This document shows, one piece after another, positions 47,001 through 60,059 of a stretch of DNA of 64,000 bases; within the stretch, counting starts at the first letter, position 1, and each line of letters opens with the position of its first letter. The translations under genes and the position numbers were made by a program. The stretch comes from Anarhynchus alexandrinus (Eukaryota > Chordata > Aves > Charadriiformes > Charadriidae): assembly GCA_008711295.1 (NCBI GenBank), contig VUYV01000046.1:2565225-2629224 (forward strand), read 5' to 3'. Below the pieces are notes generated by a model, which saw only the letters and a program-made list of their open reading frames with translations, was not told where the DNA came from and did not search any database.

Positions 47001-48919
47001 TCTGTAATTTGAAATATCCACCGGTCAAAAGCCTCGAAAACTGTGGACTACACGCTTTATCCAGATTTTTGTGCTGTGCCCATGTATGTGAGGACTGACT
47101 ACGATTTACAGGCAGAATGACTTACAGAGGGCTCACTACATGGTTTCCATCCCCAGATGCCTGTTCCACATCAGGCATGGCTCAGTTGCTCATGTTGCAG
47201 ACTCTGAATCACTGCAAGTTACAGTTCCTGCACTAAGGAAAATAAATGCTGTGTTGGGTTTTGCCAGTTTGCGCAGTACGGAAATGGAGGTACTCCTTCA
47301 CAAGCAGCTTAGAAGCCCCCATACTGAAGCAGGAATATGTCAGACAAGGTGCTTAGTTAGGTGGGCCATGATGCTTCGCTGTGATCACCATTTGGGAGTC
47401 AGGTGTATGTTGAATAGAATTTCCTACAAGAGCACAACATCCAAGATCCCAGGTCCAGGATATCTCTTTTCATTCTCAATACTAAAAAAATACCTAACAA
47501 AAAAACCCACTGCCACCATCACTGACAAGAACAAAACACCCCCCAGCCCTTTTTAATAAAAATTTATTTGCTTTTGTCCCACAAAATGTTAACAAATAAT
47601 TTCAGTTTGATATCTTAGACTATGAAGATTTCTTGAAAGTTAAAGTTTTTGAGTTCTACTGAAAGTGTTCTTATGTAGTCGTCTTTAGTAAGACGACTGG
47701 GAAATGATAACAAGTTATTAAATGTCTTGTGTAGAACTTGGTCATGCTTTGTAGACTTTGTCAAGATGTCAAGAAACTGAACTCCTGCTGTATTTCTTAG
47801 TCTGTGGCTCTCTTGGTTGTGAGTCACCAGGTTTTGGGGAGCAGAAGGTTATTCTTTCATAGCCTCACTTCTTCCCAGTGTAGAATGAACAGGTAACTCA
47901 GTCTATTTCAGGTGCAGCACTGAAGGAATTTGGGAGGAGAAAAGTAAAAGGATTAAGTTCTTAATGGGTAAAAATATACACATTATACTGTTGTCATGAT
48001 CTGAAGGGTCACCTGGCCTATGGGTGCGTAGAGATAATGACCATGGGTTCAAAGAGGCATTTATCCTCTAAATTTCTCTACTTTATTATAGATTACCACA
48101 AATACCTCAATAAAGTCACCACTAGCAAGTGTATCTCTGATTAATAAAGTGGATATATATCTCTTTCAAGCTGTCAGCAATCAATAATATACTATCAATC
48201 AACAGTATGGCAATAATCAATTATAGAAACAATCAATATTATAGGAACAACTAGTAACAGCAACAACCAAGTACATCTACACTATTCCAGGTTATTACAA
48301 ACTTACCTTTAGTGAAGCAACTTATCAACAATATAACAGCAGATGTACTTATGATAGATTTCTTATATGGATATATAACAACATTTGTATCAAGTGAATT
48401 AGACAGATTTCAGAAGGGGCCAAACCATCCCAGAGGGGAGGACAAACTGAATTGATCACAGAAGTGGGCCCAGAGGGTGACCAATAAAATAACAGAGTCT
48501 TACTGCAAAGACAGTCCACGTCCCAGAGCGTGGCATCTGCCAGGCATCCCTGGTGAGAGTCCAAGATCTTGTAGAAAGTTCATGTGGAATTCAGCCTGTT
48601 TAGGAAACGAAAAATGCATGCAGCACAGTAAGTTCTCAGAGAGAGAGACTCCACTGAGTCCATTTTGTAACATAGAGACATAAGAGAGCATAGGCCATCA
48701 CCAGCTCGAGCAGTCAATAGGTGCTGTTAATTTCTGGTTTTCACCTGTAACAGCCAATAGATGATCATGTTTTCTGTTCTTTCAGATCAATTTTTACTTT
48801 TCAAGACAGTTTTCCTGTTCTTGCAGTTAGAGCAGTCAGTGGCAGTTACCGATTCTTATTTTCTCAGAATGTTTTCCCCTTTTTGCAGACTGTTTTTTAC
48901 CTTTTCAGATAACAAATTG
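44069..48919. other. Mostly unique DNA; 47995-48919 possibly LTR-derived
   Basis: The longest open frame is 47140-47556 plus (138 codons, MVSIPRCLFHIRHG...), with no recognised domain and no splice context. An (AAAC)n run lies at 46948-46980. 44990-45350 is GC-richer and ends in CATAAATAAATAAG, so it could be an old LTR. 47995-48919 has CCAAT-type words (AGCCAATAGATG), repeated CAATCAATA words (48178-48240) and a GC-richer block (48460-48640). It looks like an old retroviral LTR on the minus strand, but I cannot fix its ends or family. Confidence 0.4.
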
Positions 48920-49929
48920 CCATTACAGTTCCTAGTTAGCCACCAGGTGTCCACCAAACTGCTCTATCACTCCCCCTCCTCAGCTGGACAGGGGGAGAAA
49001 ACATGACGAAAGGCTTGTGGCTCGGGATAAGGACAAAGATAGAGCACTCACTGATTACTGTCACGGACAAACAGACTCGACTTAGGGAAATTAATTGAAT
49101 TTATTGCCAATTAACACTAGAGTAAGATAATGAGAAATAAAAACAAATCTAAACCCACCTTCCTCACACCCCTCCCTTCTTCCTGGGCTCAACTTCATTC
49201 CTGATTACTCTATGTCCTCTCTGCCAAGCAGGACACAGGGGGATGGGGAATAGGGGTTGTGGTCAGTTCATCACTCGTTGCCTCTGCCGCTCTTTCCTTC
49301 TCACTCTTCCCCTGCTCCAGCATATGGTCCACCCATGGGAGGCAGTCATCCTCAAATTTCTCCAACATAGGACCTCTCCACAGGGTGCAGTCCTTCAGGA
49401 ATGGTCTGCTCCAGCGTGGATCCCCCATGGAGTCAAAGGTCCTGCCAGAAGCCTGCTACAGTGTGGGCTCTCCATGGGGTCACAGCCTCCTTTGGGGCAC
49501 ATCCACCTGCTCCAGCATGGGATCTTCCACGGGCTGCAGGTGGATATCTGCTCCATCATGGACCTCCATGGGCTGCAGGGGGACAGCCTGCCTCACCATG
49601 GTCTTCACCATGGGTTGCAGAGAAATCGCTACTCTGGCGCCTCAAGCACCTCTTGTCCCTCCTTCACTGACCTTGGTGTCTGCAGAGTTTCACATGTTCT
49701 CACTCCTTTCTTCTGGCTTCTGTTGTGCAGTAGTTTTTCCCACTTCTTAAATATGTTATCAGCGAGGCACTACCAAGGTTGCTGATGCGTTCAGCCTTGG
49801 CCAGAAGTGCGTCAATCAGCCAGCTGGAACTGGCTTTGTCCAACATGGGGGAAGCTTCTGGCGTCTTTTCACAGAAGCCACCCCTGTAGCACCCCTGCTA
49901 CCAAAACCTTGCAACACAAACCCAATACA
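48920..49929 (-). mobile_element. Solo endogenous-retrovirus LTR (TATA-containing subfamily)
   Basis: On the minus strand it begins TGTATTGGGTTTGTGTTGCA (49929 downwards). It passes GCTACAGGGGTGGCTTCTGT and a TATA-like CATATTTAAGAAG (about 49757-49745). It then has several decayed units of about 45-60 bases, each combining CTGCAGCCCATGG and GGAGCAG, and an AATAAA signal (49105-49100). The end region, GTCTGTTTGTCCGTGACAG, GCCACAAGCCTTTCGTC, CAGCTGAGGAGGGGGAG, fades at about 48920. No gag, pol or env remains, so it is a solo LTR left by recombination. It shares unit structure and U5 order with 62946-63879. Minus and plus open frames of up to 180 codons are by-products. Confidence 0.85.
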
Positions 49930-51104
49930 TTATCGATGGTATCTAAGGAAGTGTCTGGTTTCTCTAGGTTCCTAGCTGTATTTCAAAGATGCCAGCTGTA
50001 CTTCTCAAGGATGCTTCTGGTTCATAGACCTAGTTCCTAGGCTCACAGTCCCCAGGCTGGCAGGCATTTTCTGTCAATATTTTTCAGCAGACATTTTCTT
50101 CTGTTCAGTAATTTTCCTTTCCAACCAGGTCACCTTTATGGCTGCTTACATCAACTGTTAACATAAAAAGCAAAAGTAAACAAGTAAGGGAACCCTTAGA
50201 TATTCCTTCACAGCAGTTCTAATAAAATTAGAAAATCTTTAGTTTATGAGATTTTTTTTTCTTTTTAAAATGGAGCAGAATAAGAAAGGTTGAGAAGGAA
50301 ATTTTCTCTGAATGCAAGCATCCTTTAGCTGTGGTTGATGTAGTCTCTGAAGAAACATATAAGAAGTTGATGACAATGAAAATTAAGTGTCTTTTTCTGA
50401 AAATGCTGACAGCTGACCTGTCCATCAAAAAGAGATAAAATGAGAACACTATTTCTGACTATGAGCTCCGAAGTGGACAACAAGGAATATTGACAGCTCA
50501 GGGGAGGTTTAACATGGTCACCCAACAAAAAATTAAATTAAATATTATATGCGGTGGAAAAGATGTCTACACCCTACTTTTTATCAATCTTAGATTTCTT
50601 TTGGCACTTTGCTGTTTGTAACCCTGAGGACAGCGTACCAATGTTCAAATCACCAACTCTAATGCAAAATTTAAAAAGAAAATCAGGATTGGTGGGGAAA
50701 AGATAAATAGTACTTAAGATAATTTACAGCATTATTCATCATGCTATCAAACATTAACAATATATATCTTTCTGATTTTGACAAGTTTTCCTGTGTGCAA
50801 AAGACAAGTCATACATTCTGCAAACTACCCAGTCTCCTAGATTGTGAAATATAATCATTCTGGACAATCTGCTCTTGTTGCCTTTCTTGAAGCCCAATAA
50901 GAATGTTAGAAAGCGGAGGACCTGAGAGCAATGCTACATCCAAAACTGTGCCCTCAGAGACTTAATGGCAGAGAAAGACAAGGAGAGTGACAGAAAGCTA
51001 GTAAAATTTTTGGTCTTTTGAAGTCAAAGAAAGTTTTATCAGTGAACTGACTGTACCTAAATCCAGAAGTTCAGTTTCTAAAATTTTATATTTGCATGAA
51101 TTCC
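49930..51104. other. Unique DNA, no gene recognised
   Basis: Open frames are at most 77 codons. 49930-50160 directly abuts the LTR and has a mixed composition without a recognised family. 50250-50275 is a T/A run. Nothing else is seen. Confidence 0.5.
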
Positions 51105-51287
51105 AGCACTGGAACAGGCTGCCCAGGGAGGTTGTGGAGTCCCCTTCTCTGGAGATTTTCAAGACCCACCTGGATGCAGTCCTGAGTAATGTGCTCTAGG
51201 CAATCCTGCTTTAGCAGGGGAGTTGGACTAGATGATCTCTAGAGGTCCCTTCCAACTCTGAAAATTCTGTGATTCTGTGACTCTGTG
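51105..51287 (+). mobile_element. CR1: Short CR1 3' tail, different subfamily
   Basis: This runs from CACTGGAACAGGCTGCCCAG through the conserved ORF2 end to GTTGGACTAGATGATCTCTA and the terminal ATTCTGTGATTCTGTGACTC. The octamer is ATTCTGTG, shared with the copy at 60060, in place of ATTCTATG, so it belongs to another CR1 subfamily. Severe 5' truncation leaves about 183 bases. Confidence 0.93.
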
Positions 51288-52319
51288 AAAACACAAAACC
51301 ATAACCCTCTGTCAGTTTCCCTTGTTGCAGACAGGGAATTGACAGTGTGTTCAGAATGGAAACATCTCTTTCCATTTTCTATATTTCCTCTACTAAGATA
51401 TTATTTTGGTGTTCTTTATACTTGAGGTATCTGAAAATGAAAACTGCAGGCAAAAAATGGGTAACAACTCTAGACAAATAAAAAGATGATATAGGAAAAC
51501 AGAGCAACCATTCATCTGTCAGTTACTGATGGCGACGGTAGGGTAGGATCTGAATAACATATGACACAGTGACCCACAGTGATGCAAGAGAGGTGAGAGT
51601 CCAACATGATATCCAGAGGATACACTATGCAAGAACATTAGAAGACAGAGCACTGACTATCCCACAGTATGTTTCTTCAGGGCCATCTGCGCTATCCTTT
51701 AAGCTTCCTTTAACTAGTTAAATGTACTAATTGTGTGCATATTGTGCTCTCCAAGACAGATGTGTGCCTGCCTGCAGTTATGTATTTATGTGTAAGAAAA
51801 CAACCTGAAAATATCTTTCTTTCTGTGAAACAATTTAGTTGATATCTAGTTACTATCAAGAAGGGAGATAAACAGGAGTAATAAATGGAAAGTTCAGGTG
51901 AGGTTAAATGATACTGTGATTTTGGTCAAGTAAAACATTATTGGGATTGTCTGGTATCAGGCTCAGTTAAAAGAAAGATATTTTACACATGAAAGGTTTA
52001 AAAGTTGCATCTAACCACAGCTCAGGTGCCAAACTGACAAATTTAAGGCGCTGTAGGTCTCCACTCATTTGTTGTTTAAATGAGATATCCACCTTCTCTT
52101 CGTGATCAAATTTCTCTTACTGAAATAGATGTGGCTTTGTGTCGCAGAACTTGCAATTTCTTTTCTTAAACTTCCTCTGTCCCTGTAGACTAAAGATTCG
52201 GTCCTCTTTGGATCCACAGTCTCAGTGCAGTTACATCATTTCCAAATTGACTGATAACCCTTTGTAACTCCTCAAGTCTGTAGGACACCAAAAACTTTGT
52301 TGACAGAAACTTAGTAGGA
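51288..52319. other. Unique DNA, nothing recognised
   Basis: No open frame above about 60 codons, no repeat and no RNA gene seen. Confidence 0.5.
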
Positions 52320-52462
52320 TTCCCAGTGTACACATTTGCCATCTGGATAAATCCCTGAGCAACTTGATCTAATGCCATAGCTCAGCCTTCTTTGAACAGG
52401 AGGTTGGACTAGAAACTTCTTGAGATCCCTTCCAACCTAGATTACTTTATAGTCACATGGGT
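52320..52462 (+). mobile_element. CR1: Old CR1 3' tail
   Basis: The segment reads ATCTGGATAAATCCCTGAGC, AACTTGATCTAATGCCATAG, then TTTGAACAGGAGGTTGGACT and GATCCCTTCCAACCTAGATT, and ends TACTTTATAGT. This is the order of a CR1 3' end with moderate divergence and a degraded terminal octamer. Confidence 0.8.
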
Positions 52463-54376
52463 TCAGGTGTCCATGTTCAGACACCTGTTCTAAAGGATTT
52501 CAAACAAAGTACCTGCAAGAGGAAGAAACAAAGGTTTCCACAGATAACAGATTAAGTATTTGTCTGCACTATGGAAACTCAGATTCAGATCACATGACTA
52601 TAACATCTGGAAGGAGGATGTGTATAACCATAGCCTTCTTGAAATAAAAGCTGTCTGTGTTTACGTGGGAGACACAACGCAGAGATCTGTTCTGGGAACA
52701 GGCACTTACACCATTTTTTCAAGGAATAATAACTTTGTATAGTTGACAACACCCATATTCTATCTAAAAAGTCTTTTTCATGCTTGCAATAGAAGTAGTG
52801 TCTGCAACACACCCAACAGTGGTCAAAAGGTTCCTTTGTGAGTGTAAGACTTTTCCCAAACTGCACCCATGAAGGGAGAAGGCTTTCTGGATATGGTGTG
52901 GTGATATACTTTCTACTCTGCTGCCATCCCATTGTAGGCCTCTGTAGAAAGACCATTTACTTATTTTGCAATATTTGCATTGGCGAACAAGGGTACTACT
53001 TAACTAACCTATTTTTAAAGCAAACACATTCTTTATGTCTCCTTTGCAGACACATCTGCATAAAAAAGGAGTCCAACTTAATTTCAGAAAAAGAACTAAT
53101 ACTGTATTAGTTGAAACATTAATTATAGTAGTTAGTCAGTCCATAATTTTAGTCCAAGACAACTTTTAGAGTTTCAAGCATAGTAAACCTAGAAATTTTA
53201 GATAATCATTCTAAGCTCTTGTAGAAGTAACAGAGTGAAGAGTATGAATAGCTTACTGTTCAAACTGGTAAGTCACAAGGTAAAGGTTTAATGGCTAATA
53301 TTCACATTGAAAGTGGTAGTAACATAGATCGTTAAGCTGATCAGACAAAACGGTGAGCCAAGAAATTATTTAATAGAAAAATTGACTTGAGTCTCTTCTC
53401 TAGTTTCTAAAGCAGCAATCCAGGGACAGACATTGGCTTATGAGACCTTCTGAGTGGTCTATAGGTGATTTCACTACTGAACTTTTATCTTTACCGGCCA
53501 AAGAGGAGGAAGAGGACTTGGCTGTCTATGGTTTTGTTTTATTTGGGTCCTGTGTGTAGGTGCTGTTGAAAGCAGTGCCTTGCCTGTGGCATTCTGTGTG
53601 ACCGGCCGTGTCAGTGCCCTCTGTGTGTATGTCCGTGCATTTGTCTCTGGAACGCATGCACAGCTTTGTTACTGGTTGAATGGGAAAGCAGCAGCCATGT
53701 CTCTCAGCCTAGGCAAAGGCTGGCCTGGGCTCCAGCAGCCAGGCAGGAGGAACCTGGGCTGGAGTGGTTAAAGGAGGTAGCCGCACTTCTTACTTCTACT
53801 TTGTAGCTGGTCCAAAGAACTAAGCAATACAACTAAAAAATGGTGTAACTTCAAAGCTGAGTAATTAAGCTTGGTGTGGTGGTTAGTCATCCATATGGAG
53901 TGTTGTGATGCTGGTTAAGTGTTATAAATGGAGGAACAGGAAGTTATGAGTTTACGTATCCTCTGTCTGACACACTATTTTCCGCACTGCTTGAGAATAT
54001 TGACTGTGCAGATCTGTTTTGCAGCTCCATTCCTCAAGTTTCTGAGAGACATTACTCTTTTCAGATAAAAGGCCTCTAAAGTAATCTGTAATACTGGCAC
54101 TCGCACTGAAAGGGAAGGTGGTAAGAAGCAGTAATTGTGACTATGAAAGAAAGAAAATGGACATTTTTAAACCTGAGACTATTTTTTCCTGTATTTTTTT
54201 CCTCTTTCATGGAAGAAAACACCTGCCCTGTAACTATTTCCAGCAATATCTTGCAATGGTGTGTCTATATCAATTGTAGTGTAACTGCTTTAGGAAGAGG
54301 AAGTTGCAAATTTTCTGCTACATTTATGTGTGATTTAGAGCCCAAAACCCTGGAACATGCCATAAATAAGTACAAT
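52463..54376. other. Unique DNA, no gene recognised
   Basis: The longest open frame is 123 codons (52956-52585 minus), with no domain or splice context. 53500-53770 is GC-richer, with TGCCTGTGGCATTCTGTGTG and GGCTGGCCTGGGCTCCAGCA, possibly an unrecognised repeat. No RNA gene is seen. Confidence 0.45.
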
Positions 54377-54840
54377 AGAGATACTGAGATTCTGGACCGT
54401 GTCCAGAGAAGGGAAATGAAGCTGGTGAGGGGTCTAGAGAACAAGTCTTATGAGGAGCAGCTGAGGGAACTGGGGCTGTTTAGTCTGGCGAAAAGGAGGC
54501 TGAGGGTTAACAACTACCTGAAAGGAGGTTGTAGAGAGCTCAGGGTCGGTCTCTTTTCCCAATTAACAATTGATAGGACAAGAGGAAATGGCCTCAAGTT
54601 GTGAGAGGGGAGGTTTAGGATGCATATTAGGAAAAACGTCTTCACAGAAAGGATTATCAAACATTGGAACAGGCTGCCCAGGGAAGTGGTGGAATCACCA
54701 TCCCTGGAGGTATTTAAAAGACAGGTAGATGTGGTGCTTCGGGACATGGTTTAGTGGTGGTTTTGGTAGTGTTAGGTTGATGGTTGGACTTGATGATCTT
54801 AAAGGTCCCTTCCAACCTCAATGATTCTATGATTCTATAG
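54377..54840 (+). mobile_element. CR1: CR1 3' portion with ORF2 tail
   Basis: This encodes the last part of ORF2 ([40 protein letters not shown], then YLKGGCREL). A TGA follows at 54602-54604, after which the tail continues in the other frame. The 3' UTR holds GGTTGATGGTTGGACTTGAT and ends with GATTCTATGATTCTATAG. It belongs to the same 3' type as the long copy at 38925-41928. The open frame that starts at 54137 is a chance fusion of unique sequence to this tail. Confidence 0.93.
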
Positions 54841-56585
54841 ACTGATCTGATTAATTCACCATGGAAATTTCAGATTTGCAATGGATGATTGTGAATTTTT
54901 CTCATCTTCACTTCTACTACATTATTATATTGTCCTTTAGGTCAGCAATATGGAAGACATGAATGCTCTGACTTATCTCAAAAATAAAGTCATGAGAGAG
55001 TCAAAAGAAGGTAATGAAGAAATTGAAGACAATCCCCTTTGCTTGAGGGAGAAGTATGACATTTCTTCCAGGACTTTTGATTAGAACCAGAGACAATAAA
55101 AATATTGGGGTTTTTTGAGGCATAAGGGCAGTATGGGACTTGGTCTGTATATCATGAGACTAGAGGAATACATTCAGTCCAACGTGTTTAACACAATCTT
55201 TTTGTCTGGTTTCTCCACCTGTCTACTGTGTGGAGTTTCTCCACCTGTCTACTAGCAGTCTAGTTAGGGGCTACAGTTGGGCATAGACAACAGCCAATGC
55301 TCAAAGGGCTGTGTAGGCTGTAGAATGACTTATAAAATAATTTTAAAACTATTTTGTCTACTAGAAATCTATATCTTTTTCGTTTTCAAGTATTAATGTT
55401 TTTATTTAGCATAACACAAAGAGAGCGTGGTGTTTACTACATCCTTTTCTTAACTGGTATAACTGAAGAGAGACAAAGTAAACCTGAACTATTTGACAGG
55501 CTTTTCCCTGTAGACAGCTTTTTCTTCTAGTGTATTCTGTAACGCAGTGCCTATTCTGAGACCAAATGCGAGAAATACTTTTCTTCCTCTCTGCTCTGAA
55601 AAACAAAAACCAAAAAAATTAAAAAACCCCAGGTCATTATGGGTCCCCATGTTGCCTGGGCTCCATCCCAGAACGCCTGTCTGTAATGGACATCAGAATC
55701 CTTGAAAATGGTTATTTGCCATGAGTGCTTGACAGTTTGACCTTTCGCTTAGAAATTACTTGTTGTCACTTCTTGCCATACACCCATGAATGTCACTCTC
55801 CACATCATTTCAGTCTCTCATTATGACTAGTGGGTGGTATACCTGTAAACAGCTTTCTGTACTCTGGGTTTCCATTAGATTCACTCTGAGGTATATAATA
55901 TGGCTAATACATTTCTGAACCAATTATGGAGGTAGTGCTTTTAAAAAAAAAAAATACTCTCAGACTTTTTCCACTTAGAATCTTAATTTAAGTTTTGATA
56001 GCTCAGATTCTTGGTTCAAAATATTATAGAGACCTATGCCCTCTTCTCCCTAATTTAAACACAAACTTTCTTAGTTGTGTTGAAATTTTAATTGCCATTT
56101 GTGAGAAAATTCTTTCCAACAACAAAATTATAAAGAGAGGTGAACATTATTTCCCATCATCTCATTATGTTCTGAGGTATTTGGTGTGAAGTCCACTGCA
56201 CTTTCCTAGTGTAAATGATGCACATTGAATTAAATGCTTGAATATACACTGAAGCAAGAACAGAAATATTCAAATCTGGCTACTAGGATTAAGTACGGGT
56301 TTTGTTCTCTTTTTGAATATTTTGTTTAACACAAGGATTGAAGCAGTACCCTATTGGTCAATGGTTGGTGAATCTGATTATGAAATGTAGTTAAAAGCTT
56401 CCATTGAGGAAAGTAAGTGGTAGACTGAAACTTCTACACTAAGGAGGAGCCCTTCACTGATCCCTTGACTTTGGGTTGTTGAATGAAAGGAGCGTGCTTT
56501 TCATCTCACTCTGTGGAAGGCACCAAATTTCAGTCTTCCACTTTTCTGATCCACAATTTAAATTACATCTCAAATGGAAATCATT
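54841..56585. other. Unique AT-rich DNA, nothing recognised
   Basis: Open frames are at most 66 codons. A-rich runs occur at 55600-55630 and 55940-55955. TTTCTCCACCTGTCTACT is present twice in tandem at 55209-55252 (a local duplication of about 24 bases). Confidence 0.5.
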
Positions 56586-56680
56586 CATTGTTGTTGTTGT
56601 TGTTATTATTATTATCATCATCATGATTATCATTATTATTGTTGATGTTGTTGATGTTGTTGTTGCTGTTGTTGCTATAT
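56586..56680 (+). repeat. Mixed trinucleotide repeat (GTT/ATT/ATC/GAT)n
   Basis: About 30 triplets of the related types TTG, TTA, ATC, ATT, GAT and GCT follow each other without interruption of phase. This is the pattern of an old GTT microsatellite interrupted by point mutation. It gives a Val/Ile-rich artefactual frame (56476-56787). Confidence 0.9.
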
Positions 56681-59600
56681 TTCAATTTGAAATAAAAAAT
56701 CCACTTATGTCCACAAGGTTTTCATTTTACTTAATTGCTGGGATAAAAGAATTGGAAAAAATAAAAACACCCAAACACGTAGCATAATATAATATAATTT
56801 GTTCCAAAACCCAATGTGAGACCTAACTGAATAGCACAGGACAGCCAGTGCATCAGTCTTTCTGATTTCCATTACAACAGGAGGAAATATCCCAGTTATC
56901 AAGTTTAAGCATACTTGCAGCTGTAAGACACTATTTGCCATAAGATAAGTGCCTAGGTTAACAGATAAACAGCATGTGATACTCAAAGTGATGCTTTTTC
57001 AGAGACATTTGGATTGCGCAGTCTAACCTCATTTGCACTGATATACCTGAAAAAATACCCACAGAATATTTGTTCATCAAAGTGACTTAACTCAGATGCG
57101 TGGGTATCCCAGTTGTGATATCTGAGCTGACTACCAAAGAAACACGAAGGATAGAGATCAATGGGTTTAATAAAGATATGCCTGAAGGACAGTGTTCCAT
57201 GAAACCACAGCTTTTCAGATTCAAGCAGAAAAGGACAGATTTGCTATAAACAAAAAATGTTAAAAAAATGCATTAAACTTCCTGAGGAAGAAATGATACA
57301 TTCAGTATTCATTTAAAATTTTGTATATTGATAAATACCATAAGTCATTGGGAATTAGACAGCTTTGGACACATTCCACAATAGACATTTAATCAATGAG
57401 GATTTTCTTGAGAGCTGAGTCCTTTCATGGAACCAGTGCTTCAAATCTAATGTGATGAACAGACTTAAAAGGGATAGTTCTGTAATAGGTACATTTAGTA
57501 CTTATCTTATTTTCTTGCTGGAAACATCAAAGATGTCCAAGTATTTTACTGAAGCATGAGGGAATGATTAGAAAATGAACTTAAAGGCATTTCAATATCT
57601 ACTCACAGCTACTTCCCCATGTAATGGCTTCAAAGCCATCAGAAAGATAACAGAATATTTTAACAAATATTTTGTCACAATGTGTGGTGCTATAAAATTT
57701 TATAACATAGTATATGCCAGGTGATAATTTCGATTACATACATCATGAAATACACGAAATGCTCTGGATTGAAACACCATTTTGTAGCAAAGTCTTTTTA
57801 AACTCTGCTTTTACAATGAGTTCACTTAGGGTCTTTTTCTTCAGTCAGGAAAATTCTTTCTTTTTTTTTCTTTTTCTTTTTCTCTTATTTTAAAATCTTA
57901 GGGATCAAAATGTATTTTCAAATGCGTGAAAGCCCCCTGGAAAGGGATAGAAGGCAAGGGGAGAACATTCATTGAGCGTAAGTGGCCATGTCCTCAGAGG
58001 GGGCCTGTGCTGGTAAAAGGTGTTCACGGGAGAGAGTAAAGAGGATGGTTTCACTTTGAGGGCAATGTTTCTGAGACATATAGGAGACAAGGATGGGCGT
58101 CTATGCTAGGACAGATACTGACAGAAAAGAACTATCTATTAATCTGTGTTCTGGTCTTTGCAATGGACTAGGACCAAGCTGACACACATGAAGTAGAGAA
58201 TTCATGGAAAGAACTGAAGGTTGCAGTATAAGGACTCCAAGAGGCTACACAGTTAGGGCATGGCTGAGTCTGGATGAAAGTGCAGGCTATTGTCTCTCAG
58301 TGTACCGAACAGGATCAAGATCTGGTCTCTGGCCCTGAGAGTCAATGGCATATCATAAATCAAAGACAAGACAAACCCTGTTTTCCCCAGCACAGATTTA
58401 TCTGCCTCCCGGCAGCAGTTGCTCCCCAAGCTGCCTCCTAACTGTGCCCAGGCATGGTTAGGGAGAATGCAAGAGTCTGGTCTGGATGACCAAGGGACCA
58501 AAAGAGCAAGGCAAACCACAGAGCACAGCTTCTCATGGAATTGTGTCTGCTTTGTCTAGCACATCTGCATTGTGCTTTTATTGGGGCACAAAGCATCCCC
58601 ACTGCCCATTTTTTTTTTCCCATTTCGGTGAATAGCTCAGCTCCTCATTTCTACAGGTAGTATAAAGTCGACATGATAATACTACAGCCTCCAATCAAGC
58701 AGTTGAGAATAATTGAGTTTCTTACGCATATGGAGATTGCCTACTCCCAGTACAGGTCACACTGACCTGCATTGCTCTGCAAACTCTGTGATGCTTTGCA
58801 ATTAAAAAACACAGATAAGAAAGGGAAGGACAGAAAAATCTAGCTATTTGCAGTGATTCAAAAGTGATGTGGAAAGTATTCTATAACAATAGTTCATATA
58901 ATATGTTGCCAAGAAAATGATTCACTCCTGTATGTTGAACGTATAGTTGTTAGATTACATGTACTCAAAATATTGCCTTCTTTTTCAGAACCTTCTCTTT
59001 GCTGTCATTTTTTCAGCAAAGCCTCTGTTCTACTTTCTTTTTTCTTCCTGTATTCCCTATATTCCAGAATAATGTTGTCTCTTTTTGTCCTCTCTCAGTT
59101 TCCACTTTCAGAGCCTTGCCTACATGGGTCACAAACTCAGACACATAATCCTCTGCTATCTAAGCAAGGTCAAAATTAAGCAACATAAATTTCCTGTGAT
59201 TAGAATTAGTTTCCTTTGCTTCAGACCAGACCTCCTGAGGGCAATCAAAACTGTTAAAAAGAATTGCTGCAAAATTAGTACTATGGAGAAGGGATTTTTT
59301 TTTTTTTAAATCACCAAAGTCTTTATTTGAAACTCCCCACTGCCTTCTATCAATCTTTGCATCCTTCTCCTGAATTTAGAGCATCTGTAAAGAATTAGCT
59401 ATGAACTCTGTTTCTTTAATTCACTAATACCCAGGGGGTTGACTTAGTTCTATTCATGTTAAATAGTTATTTCCTCTACCCAAAGAAATCAGTGAGACTG
59501 ATTTCACTCTTGGAGTGAAAATTGTGTGCAAGGTATCAGAATATGATCCCCCTAGAAGTGCTTAATCCCAAATTACTTCCTTAAATCAAGAACAACAATT

Positions 59601-60059
59601 TCAAAGCATTCCCCAATACCTACCATTTTCCTAACACTGATCTTCTGATTCCCTTTGACCAAATAACATGCAGGGCTGTAAACAAGCAGATGACTTGGCG
59701 GTAAGAGGGACACTGCTGTGGAGTACTATATCATCACTGTGTTTGCTGCCTTCTTTCAGCCCCTGCATTTTATCTTGTTGTTATCTCCCACTGCGTCATA
59801 TTTTGTCTTTAAACATTATTACACTAATCCTGCTATTTACGTGCTGGTACAGGCATGTGGAGTCCTGTTGAATCCAATGAGACCACATATCTCATGTTTA
59901 CTATTGGGGATTTAGATTAAAAACTATATGGGACAGCCACAAAGGAGTAATCCTGGCCCAAGTACTAGTGCAAAAAAAAAAGTTATGGGAATTAACCATT
60001 GAATTTCATGGAGCCTAAGTCTTTTCTAACTAGGTAAACACATAAAATAATCTCAGGAC
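56681..60059. other. Unique DNA, no gene recognised
   Basis: Open frames are at most 93 codons. A C/T-rich tract lies at 57855-57890 (TTTCTTTTT units), a T run at 58608-58617 and another at 59297-59308. 58250-58600 is GC-richer without a recognised family. No RNA gene or mobile element is seen. Confidence 0.5.

Noticed and set aside
47140..47556. 138-codon plus frame in non-repeat DNA
   Set aside because: No recognised domain, low-complexity Lys/Thr/Pro end and no supporting context; a frame of this length is expected by chance in 64 kb.
49243..49785. 180-codon plus frame, His/Gly/Leu-rich
   Set aside because: It is antisense to the LTR at 48920-49929 and follows its tandem units.
54137..54604. 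155-codon frame that looks like a novel protein with a CR1 C-terminus
   Set aside because: The first half is unique DNA in chance phase with the CR1 ORF2 tail starting near 54377; no promoter or splice evidence.
56586..56680. CRISPR-like or coding tandem array
   Set aside because: It is an interrupted trinucleotide microsatellite; there are no spacers and the genome is a vertebrate.
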